Assembly (NCBI GenBank): GCA_009363875.1 | Contig: CM018680.1 | Coordinates: 69,889,139 to 69,953,138 of the forward strand | Direction: 5' to 3' | DNA from: Mikania micrantha | Taxonomy: Eukaryota; Streptophyta; Magnoliopsida; Asterales; Asteraceae | DNA length: 64,000 nt | Shown: positions 9,741-20,165 of the stretch, piece after piece | How positions within the stretch are numbered: the first letter of the stretch is position 1 | Layout of the letters: every line of letters starts with the position of its first letter | Program-made: the position numbers and the translations under genes | Notes under the pieces: generated by a model | What the model was told of the DNA's origin: nothing | Database searches by the model: none | The model's input: only the letters and a program-made list of their open reading frames with translations

Positions 9741-9755
9741 TCTCTGATACCAATC
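9741..9755 (-). promoter_or_regulatory. E1 primer binding site (initiator Met tRNA)
   Basis: In element sense GATTGGTATCAGAGA directly follows the 5' LTR. TGGTATCAGAG is complementary to the 3' end of plant tRNA-iMet, the usual minus-strand primer for Ty3/gypsy and Cassandra elements. Confidence 0.9.
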
Positions 9756-10064
9756 TGTCACACCCCCAAATTTCAACTAACGGAATCACACCGTTTGGGA
9801 GCATGACAAACCAGGATCTCAGATCATTAGACATAGCGAAGACCTCTATATGAATTTCAAAACATACGTTGGTCTTTAAAACATAATATTCAGAGTTTAC
9901 AAAAAGTTGCGGAAGCGTTTCAAATCAAAACCAATAAACTGTTGATAAGTAAAACATTACAAATCAAAATACTGAAATATTCAAATTCAAATGTTCAAAG
10001 TGTTTATAATGCATGAGACTCTATCTTCCTAGTCCATGCCAGCTGTTACGCGCGCCTTAGCGTC

Positions 10065-10564
10065 CTGAGAAAACATGCAAATCAAGTCAACACAAAGGTT
10101 GGTGCATAACACAGGTTTTAAAAAATCATAGTGTTCAAAACATCAGTTTGAATAATAAGTTGTAGATAACATAATCACAAATGCACAGTCATGATAGCTA
10201 GTCATATAAACTATTTACATACGTGTTCGACACCGAAGCTGACTGATTGCCATGCTATAGCATGTTTTCGCCTTGCCACTATTGTCTATCACAACAATAG
10301 TAAAATGTGTTTGGTCAGTCAAACACCTGCGTAGATCCCATCTACCAGGTGAGGTTTGTCAAACCTAATAGATCTATTTCCAACTACCACGCTTTGCATT
10401 ACAGCAAACTAAACGGTTCGAGGTGTGTAAGGACTTTCAAGTTGATATGTTGTCACATAATGTAAACAGATAACTCATGCAAGTGATATGTATCTAAAAA
10501 TAGTTTGTTGCACATGTTTTCTCCCCCAAAACAGTTTAAAATAAGAAAGGGGCCGTGTACGCAC
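10065..10564 (-). other. Intron-like segment in E1 5' LTR
   Basis: In element sense the donor-like CAAAG|GTGCGTAC is followed by CCCCTTTCTTATTTT and GGGGGAGAAAACATG. The acceptor CACCAACC...TTGACTT...ACATGTTTTCTCAG|G lies 500 nt after the donor. The same pair occurs in six other LTRs in the window with different spacing. Splicing is inferred. Confidence 0.5.
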
Positions 10565-10948
10565 CTTTGATAATAGCAGAATGATCAAATACTTGTTAAC
10601 TTGCGTAGAAATCCTCTACGAAGAATCTGTGATTTAAACAATAACCTAAAGTTATTCGAAATGTCGTTTTGTGCTTGAAATCACATACGTATCAACATAC
10701 GTATGTTAGAGTGTTAGAATTATGCATACGGAAGTACGCGTGCCATTGAAATCGATTAAATAAAATCATATTTGATTTTATTCAATTAATCGTAAGTATA
10801 CGCGATTTCGTGTTCGGATTAAAATATAAATTTTATCATCCTAACACGTTCGTATTCTAGTTACGGTTCCAACGCAACTTGAACGGATCGAATCGGACTT
10901 GAAACGAATAAGTTATGCTCAAAATACTAAATTAATATTAAAACCCAA

Positions 10949-11019
10949 AGATGGTTGGGCCGGGACTCGAACCCGCGACCCTCAACTCAACATACCCTCT
11001 CCCTACCATCTAGTCTGAT
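10949..11019 (-). other. tRNA-like A-box/B-box segment in E1 5' LTR
   Basis: This is the identical twin of 2505-2575, with A-box and B-box cores 44 nt apart on the minus strand. As part of the 5' LTR it would be present in the element's transcribed leader region or just upstream of it. Confidence 0.5.
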
Positions 11020-12613
11020 CAAATCTTATTGTTCTATTATGGAATTTAATTGTTTTAATTCCATCTGATCTGGTTCCCTTATATTTACTCTAGCCGAAGC
11101 AAATCTTGGTTCAATAGACCTACGATTCGAACTCCATCGGACCTAGAACCATGGGGCTATGGTTCCTGCGATCTTTTCGAGCCTACTGGTTGCTTTTAAT
11201 TCAAAAACAATTCACTATAATTCGTTTATTTGAGTATCCACAGATTCGAATCCAACTTCTAAAACCCATCATTCGATCCCTTACAATTCGTCTACCTCAA
11301 GTCATGAAATCATCAGATTTTCTTTAACCTAATCCCACGAACCCATTCATGCCAATTAATTCGATTTTAAAACTTGTTTCCAACAAAACCCCCAAACCGC
11401 TTAACCCGTGGAAACCTAGAACTTGATCTTTATCAAATCGATACTGTTACAAGAAATTAGTTTATGGTTTAGCTTAATCGGAACCCTCTGAAACTTGTGA
11501 TAACATTTAATTTGATTATAGGGTTTGTTTGATGCGAAACCCCCAACTCATTTTAGGTAATGAACCCTAGAACCGGCTATCATATAATTCGATATTAGAA
11601 TACCGAATTAACCTAGGGATTTTCTTAGTCGGTAGTTTTAGAGTGTGTAGGAGAGTTTACTTACAAGATTTGATGTCGAATTGTAAGGGTTCGTCTTGAG
11701 AGTTGATGTTCGGCTCCCCTTCCAATCGATTTCACTATCCTCGACTTTTTGTTTCGAGTTGATGAATCCCACAGTGTCTAACAGTGCCGACTAAAGTATT
11801 TTAGAGTTCAATTGTGAGTGTGTTGATCGATTAATATGGGATTGATAGCTAGTGGGACGGTTACGACTTTTCAATCGATTAGGGGAGTTAATTACAATAC
11901 TAATGAACTAATAACGCCTGTTACCCACTATTAATCATTAATAGAATGATTAAAGGAATTAAATTTTCGGTTTTTACTAAGATTCAATACGAAATTCGAA
12001 TTTAATCAACAATTTGGGCCGAATTTTGACTTGTGAAAGTCAAAATTGGTCCTTTTCCTTTTTACAAGTCGACTTCTTGTAGATTGGATATTCCTAAACC
12101 TAATTTGATTAATTATACCACTTCTAATTCAGTCTTGATCGATTTCGAATCATATCTGTCAATTCCTGATTAACTGGATTAATCTGAACTTGCCGGATTG
12201 TCACTAACTGACTAATTGATATATTATTGGGCTTGATTACTCCAATTGGGCCTCTTAAATATGACTGGGCCTATCCTGAACTCATTAGGCCTATCCTGGA
12301 CTCATTGGGCCTATTTGGGCCTCATTGGCCTTCCTTGGGCCTACTTTGGCCTACTTGGGCCTCAGTGGCCTTCCTTGTTTTCATTGGGCCCACATTTGCC
12401 TTGTTGGACCTACCTTGACTCCTTGGACTTACCTTAACCTTACTGGGCCTTCCTAGATCTCATTGAGCTTCTCTGGTCCTTATTGGGCCTTACTGGACCT
12501 CTCTTGGCTCATTGGGCCTACATTAGTTCTGTTGGGCCCACATTATCTCTGTTGGGCCTATAATATCACCATCTCCCGTTAACAAGGTTAGTGTAAAAAG
12601 TCGGATTGTCACA

Positions 12614-13203
12614 TGGTTCCCTTACATATTCCCTATATATAAGCATAACTACTAGGATGATATATTACTTATGAATATAACTATTGAGAAGCCATTAGGA
12701 GAACAGGTGGAACAAACAACATACAAGTAACAGAACATACATTGTGATTGTGCATGTAAATGAATCAAGGTTTTCAATTAACATACTTATGAACTCACCA
12801 ACCTAGTGTTGACTTTGTTTAAATGCATGTTTTTCTTAGGTGACGAACAGGTTTATTCGCCCATATTCAAGAACATAGCTTGTGGACTCTAGAGGACCTA
12901 GCTACATTTTGTGTGATCATACTTTTGGATGACAAAAACAATGAATCATCTTTTGTATATCTTGTACAGATACAAGATATAAACTCATTGATTCTTTTGG
13001 ATAGATTTACCGAGTTAAATTATGAACGATACATTGTAATTTAATCTTGTAATTCTATATCATTATTATGTTAGCATTTCTCATTTATATATCATGTGCT
13101 ATGTAAACAATCTGATGAGTTGATTATCACTCACGCTATCACGCCCCGGGAACCTTCCGCCTGGCGTAAAAGTCGATCCAGCCCCCCGGCTCGGGGTGTG
13201 ATA
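12614..13203 (+). repeat. Element O 5' LTR, right segment
   Basis: It begins with the second copy of the TGGTT duplication and matches 22678-23269. It contains TATATATAAG at 12634 and an acceptor-like TTTTTCTTAG near 12840. It ends GTGTGATA where the 3' LTR has GTGTGACA. Confidence 0.9.
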
Positions 13204-13223
13204 GATTGGTATCAGAGCCATGG
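13204..13223 (+). promoter_or_regulatory. Element O primer binding site
   Basis: TTGGTATCAGAGCCATGG starts 2 nt after the 5' LTR and matches the tRNA-iMet complement. This fixes O as a plus-strand element. A noncoding leader of about 150 bp follows, ending with a 6-bp hairpin AACCGA/TCGGTT just before the ATG at 13377. Confidence 0.9.
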
Positions 13224-13376
13224 TTATAGAGAAATATAGGTCATATTACTTAAACGGTTTGGCCTAGACTATAACCTAGGGACCCTCATGTAGGGAAAAC
13301 ATGACATCATAATTATATGCGTACGTTACATTACTTGATCATAAATACTAACCGATAATTTTCGGTTAGGATCGAC

Positions 13377-14183
13377 ATGTCACAGAGACAACCACCATCA
13401 CCACCTCATCCTCCTCCACCCGAGATGGAACCAGCGACTGCTGCACTGGCAACCTGGATCACTGATCAGTTGGTTAAAATCATTCCTGAAATCATCAATA
13501 GGATCAGGAGCAACGAAGAGTATACTAGGATTTTTCCACCTGTCACTACCAAAGGAAAAGAACCTGCGGGAAGTGACACCAGAGAAAAACCCAAACACCG
13601 TCCTGCTAAAAAGCAGAAGGGATCTGCGAATTACACTGAAGCCACCCCGATCAGTCAAGTCATGCCAGACTTGCCTAAAAAGGGTAACAAAATGTATGGT
13701 GGGACGGCCCCTCATTGCCGACTCTGTCAATATCATCATCATGACAAAAACCAGTGTCGTCAGTGCATCCGTTGCGGAAGGATGGGACACTGGGCTGCCT
13801 ATTGCAAAACTTCAATGAAATCAAATCCTCATCAATACATTGGTAAGCATCCCAAGTGTAACAAGTGTGAATTTCATCATGCTAGGAACAATCCATGCAG
13901 TCATTGTCTGAACTGTGGAAAGAAGGGACACCTGAATAATAGGTGTCGAAACCTTCCAACACAGTATCAGAAGCAGAGAGCAAGTACATCTACTTCCTCT
14001 CAACGCAACCACCACTGCTACACCTGCAGAATACTTGGACATTTCGCAAGAGACTGCCCTAGGAGGAAGTTTCCAACAACTCCAACAAATCCAACGGCAT
14101 CAACCACCACCGAGGAACTACTCGCTCTACCAGCACCAGACGTACACACGGAGTCGGATGACTTCGAGGGTATGTCATTTTAA
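13377..14183 (+). CDS. gag: Element O Gag-like protein: capsid missing, three zinc-knuckle modules
   Basis: The 268-aa ORF starts soon after the PBS. A proline-rich N-terminus is followed by an ITDQLVKIIPEIINRI segment resembling Gag N-termini, then a Lys-rich stretch. Two extended knuckle modules follow (about residues 112-142 and 159-189), each with CxxC, an HH pair, CxxCxxC and a GHxxxxC end. A standard CCHC knuckle is near 214-227. The capsid region seen in E1, E3 and E4 is absent and the extended module is present twice. It ends with TAA without entering protease. It may be an RNA-binding remnant that could still bind element RNA, or simply a deletion product. Intact over 268 codons. Confidence 0.7.
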   Translation: MSQRQPPSPPHPPPPEMEPATAALATWITDQLVKIIPEIINRIRSNEEYTRIFPPVTTKGKEPAGSDTREKPKHRPAKKQKGSANYTEATPISQVMPDLPKKGNKMYGGTAPHCRLCQYHHHDKNQCRQCIRCGRMGHWAAYCKTSMKSNPHQYIGKHPKCNKCEFHHARNNPCSHCLNCGKKGHLNNRCRNLPTQYQKQRASTSTSSQRNHHCYTCRILGHFARDCPRRKFPTTPTNPTASTTTEELLALPAPDVHTESDDFEGMSF

Positions 14184-14494
14184 TCTTGTGAAACTGAATT
14201 AGATATAATGTTAAAATTTATATATTATGTATAGTTAGTAATATAATTAAGGGAAACCATAGCTTAATTTAGTGCCAACTAGGTAATAGGGTTAGTAAAA
14301 TTAATACCTATGCCTGAATAGAGAACCATTACTCCCTAAGGGATAGATCCACAGACCATAGTAGGAAATTTTCAAATCAATTGAGATTAAGTTATTCTTA
14401 AGTGACTTAGTCAGGAATATGAAGGAAAGAGACTCAAATGGTCCACGAGATTATAATCAGTTTCATTGTAAGATCAACAAGGTTAATGTAACAA
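14184..14494 (+). other. Noncoding gap where protease would lie in element O
   Basis: These 311 AT-rich bases hold no DTGA-type protease and no alignable pol sequence. Pol homology starts abruptly at the FPDDLPGLPP motif, about residue 240 in E1 terms. Confidence 0.6.
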
Positions 14495-16735
14495 ATGAGA
14501 AGAAAAACGCGTAACAAAGACTATGCGAACGTATTTCCGGATGATTTACCGGGACTGCCACCCGAGAGATCAGTGCAGTTCCGAATCTACTTGATTCCGG
14601 GAGTGACTCCTGTAGCTAAGTCTCCTTATAGACTTGCACCATCTGAGATGCAGGAGTTGTCCAATCAATTACAAGAGTTGCTTGACAAAGGATTCATCCA
14701 ACTAAGCTTTTCCCCGTGGGGAGCTCCAGTTCTTTTTGTTAAAATGAAAGATGTGTCTCTCAGGATGTGTATCGATTACAGAGAACTCAACAAAGTCACC
14801 ATCAAGAATCGGTACCCGTTACCGAGGATTGATGATTTGTTTGATCAGTTACAGGGAGCACAATATTTTTCAAAGATAGACCTGAGATCAGGTTATCATC
14901 AGCTCCGGATTCAAGAGGAAGACATACCCAAGACGTCATTTCGTACCCAATATGGTCACTATGAGTTCATGGTGATGCCATTCGGACTGACGAACGCACC
15001 GGCAGTGTTCATGGACTTAATGAACCAGGTGTGTAAGCCGTACTTAGATCAGTTCGTTATCGTCTTTATTGATGATATATTGATTTATTCAAGGAACGAG
15101 AAGGAACATGAGCAACACCTCAAAACAGTCTTGGAACTTCTGAAAGAAGAACGACTCTATGCCAAATTTTCCAAGTGTGAATTATGGCTAAGAGAAGTGC
15201 AGTTTTTGGGTCACGTGATTAACAGTGATGGTATTCACATGGATCCAGCCAAGATTGAAGCAATCAAGAACTGGGATGTGCCTACAACACCGACAGAGAT
15301 CCGATCATTTTTGGGGTTGGCAGGTTATTACAGGAGATTCATTTCGAATTTCTCTAAGATAGCTTTGCCTCTCACCAAACTCACACAGAAGACTGAACCT
15401 TTTGTGTGGACACAAAAACAAGATGAGGCATTCCAGACATTGAAACAAAGATTGTGCAATGCTCCAATCTTAACACTCCCAGAAGGCAATGATGACTTGG
15501 TAGTTTACTGTGATGCTTCCCACCAGGGACGCGGATGTGTTTTGATGCAACGAGACAAAGTCATTGCTTATGCCTCACGACAGCTGAAGATCCACGAGAA
15601 GAATTACACGACACATGACTTAGAACCGGGAGCTGTTGTCATTGTTTTAAAGATTTGGAGACACTACCTCTATGGTACTAAATGCACTATCTTCACAGAT
15701 GACAAGAGTTTACAACACATATTTGATCAGAAGGAGCTTAACATGAGACAGAGACGTTGGGTTGAGCTCCTTAACGATTACGATTGCGTGATCAAATACC
15801 ATCCGGGCAAAGCAAATGTTGTTGCAGATGCTTTGAGTCGAAAGGAAAGAGTCAAACCATTGCGCGTTCAAGCAATGGGAATGACTGTACAAACAAGTTT
15901 GAAAGATCAAATCATGAGAGCACAACAGGAAGCAGTGGCAAGAGACAATCTGAAACGAGAGCTCGATTGCGAAGCCGAGAAACACTTCAAGACAAAACAA
16001 GAAGGAGTTATCTATTATCTGGATTGTGTTTGGATTCCAGCCGTAGATGAACTTCGAACACTCATACTTGACGAGGCACACAAGACACGTTATTCAGTTC
16101 ATCCTGGTGCCGATAAGATGTACCAAGATCTTAGGTCATTTTATTGGTGGCCGGGTATGAAGAAAGATGTTGCCACTTATGTTGGTAAATGCATCACATG
16201 TGCCAAAGTCAAAGCGGAACACCAGAAACCTTCGGGTTTGTTGGAACAACCGGAGATTCCACAATGGAAGTGGGAACAACTAGCTATGGATTTCATTACC
16301 AAGCTACCCCGCACTTCCAGCGGACACGATTCGATTTGGGTCATCATTGATAGATTGACCTAGTCCACACACTTCTTGCCAATCAGAGAAACTTACAAGA
16401 TGGAGAAACTAGCAAGACTCTACGTTGATGAAATAGTAGTGACGCACGATGTGCCATTGTCTATTATTTCAGACCGGGACAGTCGATTTACTTCGCAGTT
16501 TTGGCAATCATTGGAACAATCCTTAGGGACAAGTGTTAACCTGAGCACTGCTTATCATCCACAAACGGATGGACAAAGCGAGCGCACCATTCAAACCCTA
16601 GAGGATATGTTGAGGACATGCATCCTAGACTTTGGTGGAATTTGGGATACACACTTACCACTCATCGACTTCTCCTACAACAATAGCTACCACAGCAGTA
16701 TTGGATGTGCTCCGTTCGAAGCACTTTATGGTAGA
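14495..16735 (+). pseudogene. pol: Element O Pol: RT, RNase H, first part of integrase
   Basis: RT contains the LDKGF region, YGHYEFMVMPFGLTNAP and FIDDILIYS. RNase H has DASHQG, but the usual TDH is TDD. The integrase zinc site (HKTRYSVHPG...CITCAKVK) and the three acidic residues (MDF, SDRDSRF, DGQSERT) are present. An in-frame TAG at 16361 replaces the conserved Lys after DRLT. The frame is otherwise open to 16731, where solo LTR S2 is inserted in the codons for Gly-Arg-Lys. Protease is missing upstream. Continuation is at 19348. Confidence 0.9.
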
Positions 16736-16736
16736 A

Positions 16737-19347
16737 TGTCACACCCCCAATTTTCAACTAACGGAATCATACCGTTTGGGACGTGACAAACCAGGATCTC
16801 AGATCATTAGACATAACGAAGACCTCTATATGATATTCAAACATACTTTGGTCTAAAACTGTAATATCAAAATTTCAATGTTTGCGGAAGCGTTTTAAAA
16901 ACCAATAACAAAACATAATGGTTTGAAATGTAAAATACAATTCCAATAGTATTCAATGTCTTAGTTTATCAAAGCTAAAACACTTGAATTGAAATGTATG
17001 CATGAGACTCAATATCCTAGTCCCTGCTTGTCCTTGCTTGTGCCTTAGTGTCCTGAGAAAACATGTAAATCAAGTCAACACAAAGGTTGGTGCATACACA
17101 GGTTTAAGCATTCACAATTGTTGAAACCACAGTTTGAATATATAGTTTACAGATAACATAATCACACGTGCATAGTCATGATAGCTAGTCATTTGTACTA
17201 TTTACATAAGTGGTCGACACCGAAGCTGACGATTGCCATGCTATAGCATGTTTTTGCCTTAACACTATTGTCTAGCACGAACAATAGTAATGTGTGTGTT
17301 TGGTCAGTCAAACACCTGCGTAGATCCCATCTACCAAGTGAGGTTTGTCAAACCCAATAGATTTATCTTCAACTACCACACTTTGCGCTACGGCAAATTA
17401 AACGGTTCGAAAGGGAAGGCTTTGTAATGCTATGTTTGCACTTAATGTAAACAGCTAACTCATGCAAGTGATATGTATCTAAAAGCGTTTGTTGCATATG
17501 TTTTCTCCCCCAAAACAGTTAACATAAGAAAGGGGCCGTGTACGCACCCTTGATAGCAATGGAATGATCAAACACACAAGAAATCGCGTAAATAATCCTC
17601 TACGAAGAATCTGTGTTTAAACAACAACTTAGTGTTATTCGGGACGTCGTTTCGTAATTGTAATCGCATACACGTCAACACACATATGTTAGATTGTTAG
17701 AAACGTGCACAAACAAATACGCGTGACTTTAAAGTCATTTAATAAAATCATATAGTCCGTATACGATTTTGTTTAAATAAGCGTAATTATACGCGATCAC
17801 GTTTTCGAGTTAAAATGTAAATTTTATTATTTCAAGATGTTCGTATTCTCATTATGGTTCCAACGCAACTGGAATGGTTTAAATTGGAGTTGAAATAAGA
17901 AAGATAGGATCAAAACACCAAAAATGATTTAATTTAAAAAAAACAGTCGGGCACAGGTTCGAACCTGTGACCTCCCGTACAAGATACACCCATTCTACCA
18001 GTTAACCCAACTCTGATTTGATGCTATGGTTTGATTCCAATTGATTTTAATCAATACACAAGTCGGGTTCCTTTTGTTTAACCTAACCGAAGAAATTACT
18101 ACCCATATGGTCCCCGATTCGAACCCGATTGAACCCAAAACATTAGGGTTTTTATTCCAATCATCAAAACGAACTTGTACAAGGTTTTAATTCGAATTTA
18201 AGTTAATTTGTAGTGGTTTAATCGTCCCCAATTAGAACCGAACTCGTGTTTGTCAATACCCGATTCAAATTGCTCGAATTTGTTTAAATTGAACTGTAAA
18301 CTCATAAAGTTTTCATCTAATAACAGATTTTAAAACCATCTGATTTGTTTAACTTGAAAACTAAGTCCATTCAAATCAAAATCCCCAATTCATTTTAACC
18401 CATAAACCCTAGAACTTGATTTCATACCATTCGACATTATTCATCAAAATTAACATAGGGCTTTCATCAAAAGTACCATTTCGAACCTTTCTGTGCATTG
18501 CAATTTGATTTTTAAACTCGTTTTGATTGAAAGTCTCAATTCATTCATGACAACGAACCCTAATAATCGAAATCATGAAATTCGTGTTTTTCAGAAACAA
18601 TTAGCATAGGGTTTTTGTTAAAAGAATGTTTCCGAAGCTTTCTCTATGATTTAATTTGATTCTTTAATTCGTTCTATTAAAAACCCCCAATTCGTTCAAC
18701 ATGAAGAACCCTAGAGTTCGAATTCGATTAATTTGTTGTTAGAACACGAATTTGGCTTAGGGCTTTGTTTAATCGAACCATTTAGATCATGTGAAAGTGA
18801 ATTTTTACCTGTATCAATGTCGGATTGAATTACTTCGACTAATGGCCTAAGTTTCGGCCGACTCTTAATCAATTCCTTCGTCCCAATCTTCTGGAATCCA
18901 ATTGATTAAAATAAAACCTTCTAAGGGAGCCGACTAGAGCTTCTGTAGGTTTGATTTCGTGAAATGTACTCTAGCTGTATGAGCCTTGTATTTACAAGTG
19001 ACGGTTTCACTTTATTTTGCTCATTATTCAATTAATTCGACCATTATGGGTTTAGTAACTGATGATAACCATTAATCATCATCATTATGTGTTAATTGAA
19101 GGTTTAATTCGGTCCATTAATGTGGTTTCATTAGAATTTCGAATTCAATTGAGACTTTGGCCGAAATTTGACTTATGAAAGTCAAAATTGATAATTTAAT
19201 CCTTTAAAAGTTAAAATATTATAACTTAAATGTTTTAGAGTATATTTTGGTTAATTCTGACCCCTTAGATTTAATATTCTTTGATCTCGTGTAATTTCTG
19301 TGAACTTTTCAGTTAACGGAGTTAATCCGAAAAGTCGGATTGTCACA
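16737..19347 (-). mobile_element. Solo LTR S2 (Tekay family) in the O integrase
   Basis: This 2611-bp LTR (TGTCACACC...TTGTCACA) is flanked by TAGAA at 16732-16736 and 19348-19352. The integrase reading resumes cleanly after it. It is a diverged relative of the E1 LTR, minus orientation. It carries an intron-like segment (17053-17547, 495 nt), a tRNA-like segment and AACCCTA motifs. No internal domain remains, so it is a recombination-derived solo LTR. No gene is seen in it. Confidence 0.93.
17945..18012 (-). other. tRNA-like segment with 7-bp acceptor-like stem in S2
   Basis: On the minus strand AGTTGGG (18012-18006) pairs fully with CCCGACT (17951-17945, one G-T pair). Inside, TGGGTTAACTGG (A-box-like) and GGTTCGAACC (B-box) are 44 nt apart. 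The T-arm is CACAGG/CCTGTG with a 6-nt loop. T8 follows shortly after the 3' stem, as a pol III terminator would. The total is 68 nt and the anticodon arm is unclear. This is the best tRNA-like fold of the three LTR families. Confidence 0.55.
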
Positions 19348-19547
19348 TAGAAAATGTCGGTCTCCAATCTGTTGGACCGAAGTGGGAGACAACAGAATCA
19401 CTGGGCCTGAACTTATTCATGAAACTACTGATAAGATAGCCCAGATACAACAGAGACTACAAACAACACGTAGCCGCCAAAAGAGTTACGCAGACAAACG
19501 GCGCAAGCCTTTGGAATTCGATGTGGGTGACCGAGTCATGTTGAAAA
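19348..19547 (+). pseudogene. pol: Element O integrase C-terminal fragment
   Basis: It resumes the integrase right after S2 (RKCRSP...KSYADKRRKPLEF..GDRVMLK). The match to the other elements stops before the GPF/Y and chromodomain parts. The frame then runs into LTR-derived sequence and stops at 19568. The rest of pol, the 3' UTR and the PPT are deleted. Confidence 0.88.
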
Positions 19548-19745
19548 CTCCAGATCCTTTGTACCTTTAGGTGATTTCTCGAAAGGTGACCGAGTGGGTG
19601 ACCGATTTGATCTTTAGGTGATTTCTCGAATACTCCAGATCCTTTAGGTGATTTCTCGAAAACTCCAGATCCTTTGTACCTTTGTACCTTTGGAATTCGA
19701 TGTGGGTGACCGAGTCATGTTAATCCGAAAGGTGATTTCTCGAAA
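19543..19745 (+). other. Patchwork junction of repeated integrase and LTR snippets
   Basis: Short pieces recur in scrambled order: ACTCCAGATCCTTT (four times from 19548 to 19800), GGTGATTTCTCGAA (four or more times) and a second copy at 19690-19721 of the integrase bases 19511-19541. These look like templated filler at a repaired break between the truncated integrase and the LTR. Confidence 0.75.
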
Positions 19746-20010
19746 GGTCTTCTTTGACTCATACCTCGAATTTGGTCAGTGAAAACTCCAGATCCTTTGT
19801 ACCTTTAGGTAGAGGAGGTCGAGAGCTACGCGTGGACACCAAGAACGCCCAAATCCGTCTCTCTTTAGAATAATAGTGATATCTCACTCGTTTGTGGACG
19901 GATTTGGGCGTTCTTGGTGTCCACGCGTAGCTCTCGACCTCCTCTACCTAAAGGTACAAAGGATCTGGAGTTTTCACTGACCAAATTCGAGGTATGAGTC
20001 AAAGAAGACC
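19746..20010. repeat. Perfect 114-bp inverted repeat with 37-bp spacer
   Basis: Arm 19746-19859 is the exact reverse complement of arm 19897-20010; the spacer is 19860-19896. The right arm is normal LTR sequence (compare 31372-31470 in S1), so the left arm is the extra, inverted copy. It would form a long hairpin. Confidence 0.95.
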
Positions 20011-20165
20011 ACGAAAAATAAGGTTTTTGATGTAGTGTTCGACCCAACCCTATAACCGGTCAACCACCTTTTATTTTGAGCCACGAGATCAAGAGGGGAC
20101 CATCTACGCTTACCACTACCATTGGCATGGACTTACCATCGAATTGAAGTTGGTAAAAGTGTTGA

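Larger units (their letters stand above)
1312..12613 (-). mobile_element. Element E1: young, nearly intact Tekay-type chromovirus
   Basis: This is a complete 11,302-bp LTR retrotransposon on the minus strand, flanked by the 5-bp TSD TGGTT (1307-1311 and 12614-12618). The empty site can be read in the sister LTR at 22681. Order in element sense: LTR (12613-9756), PBS (9755-9741), 5S-containing leader, gag, protease-RT-RNase H-integrase-chromodomain, two PPT modules, LTR (4169-1312). Both LTRs are 2858 bp. The only mismatch I noticed is A at 3037 against G at 11481, so insertion was very recent. The only coding defect I see is a one-base frame change between the capsid and zinc-knuckle parts of gag. 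It is inserted in the 5' LTR of element O. Confidence 0.96.
9756..12613 (-). repeat. E1 5' LTR (element sense)
   Basis: This is the 2858-bp twin of 1312-4169 and promotes transcription leftwards. The tRNA-like segment is at 10949-11019 and the GGCCCA array at about 12227-12566. It ends next to the TSD at 12614. Confidence 0.95.

Noticed and set aside
17945..18012. A functional tRNA gene
   Set aside because: 68 nt, 6-nt T-loop and no proper anticodon arm; called tRNA-like only.
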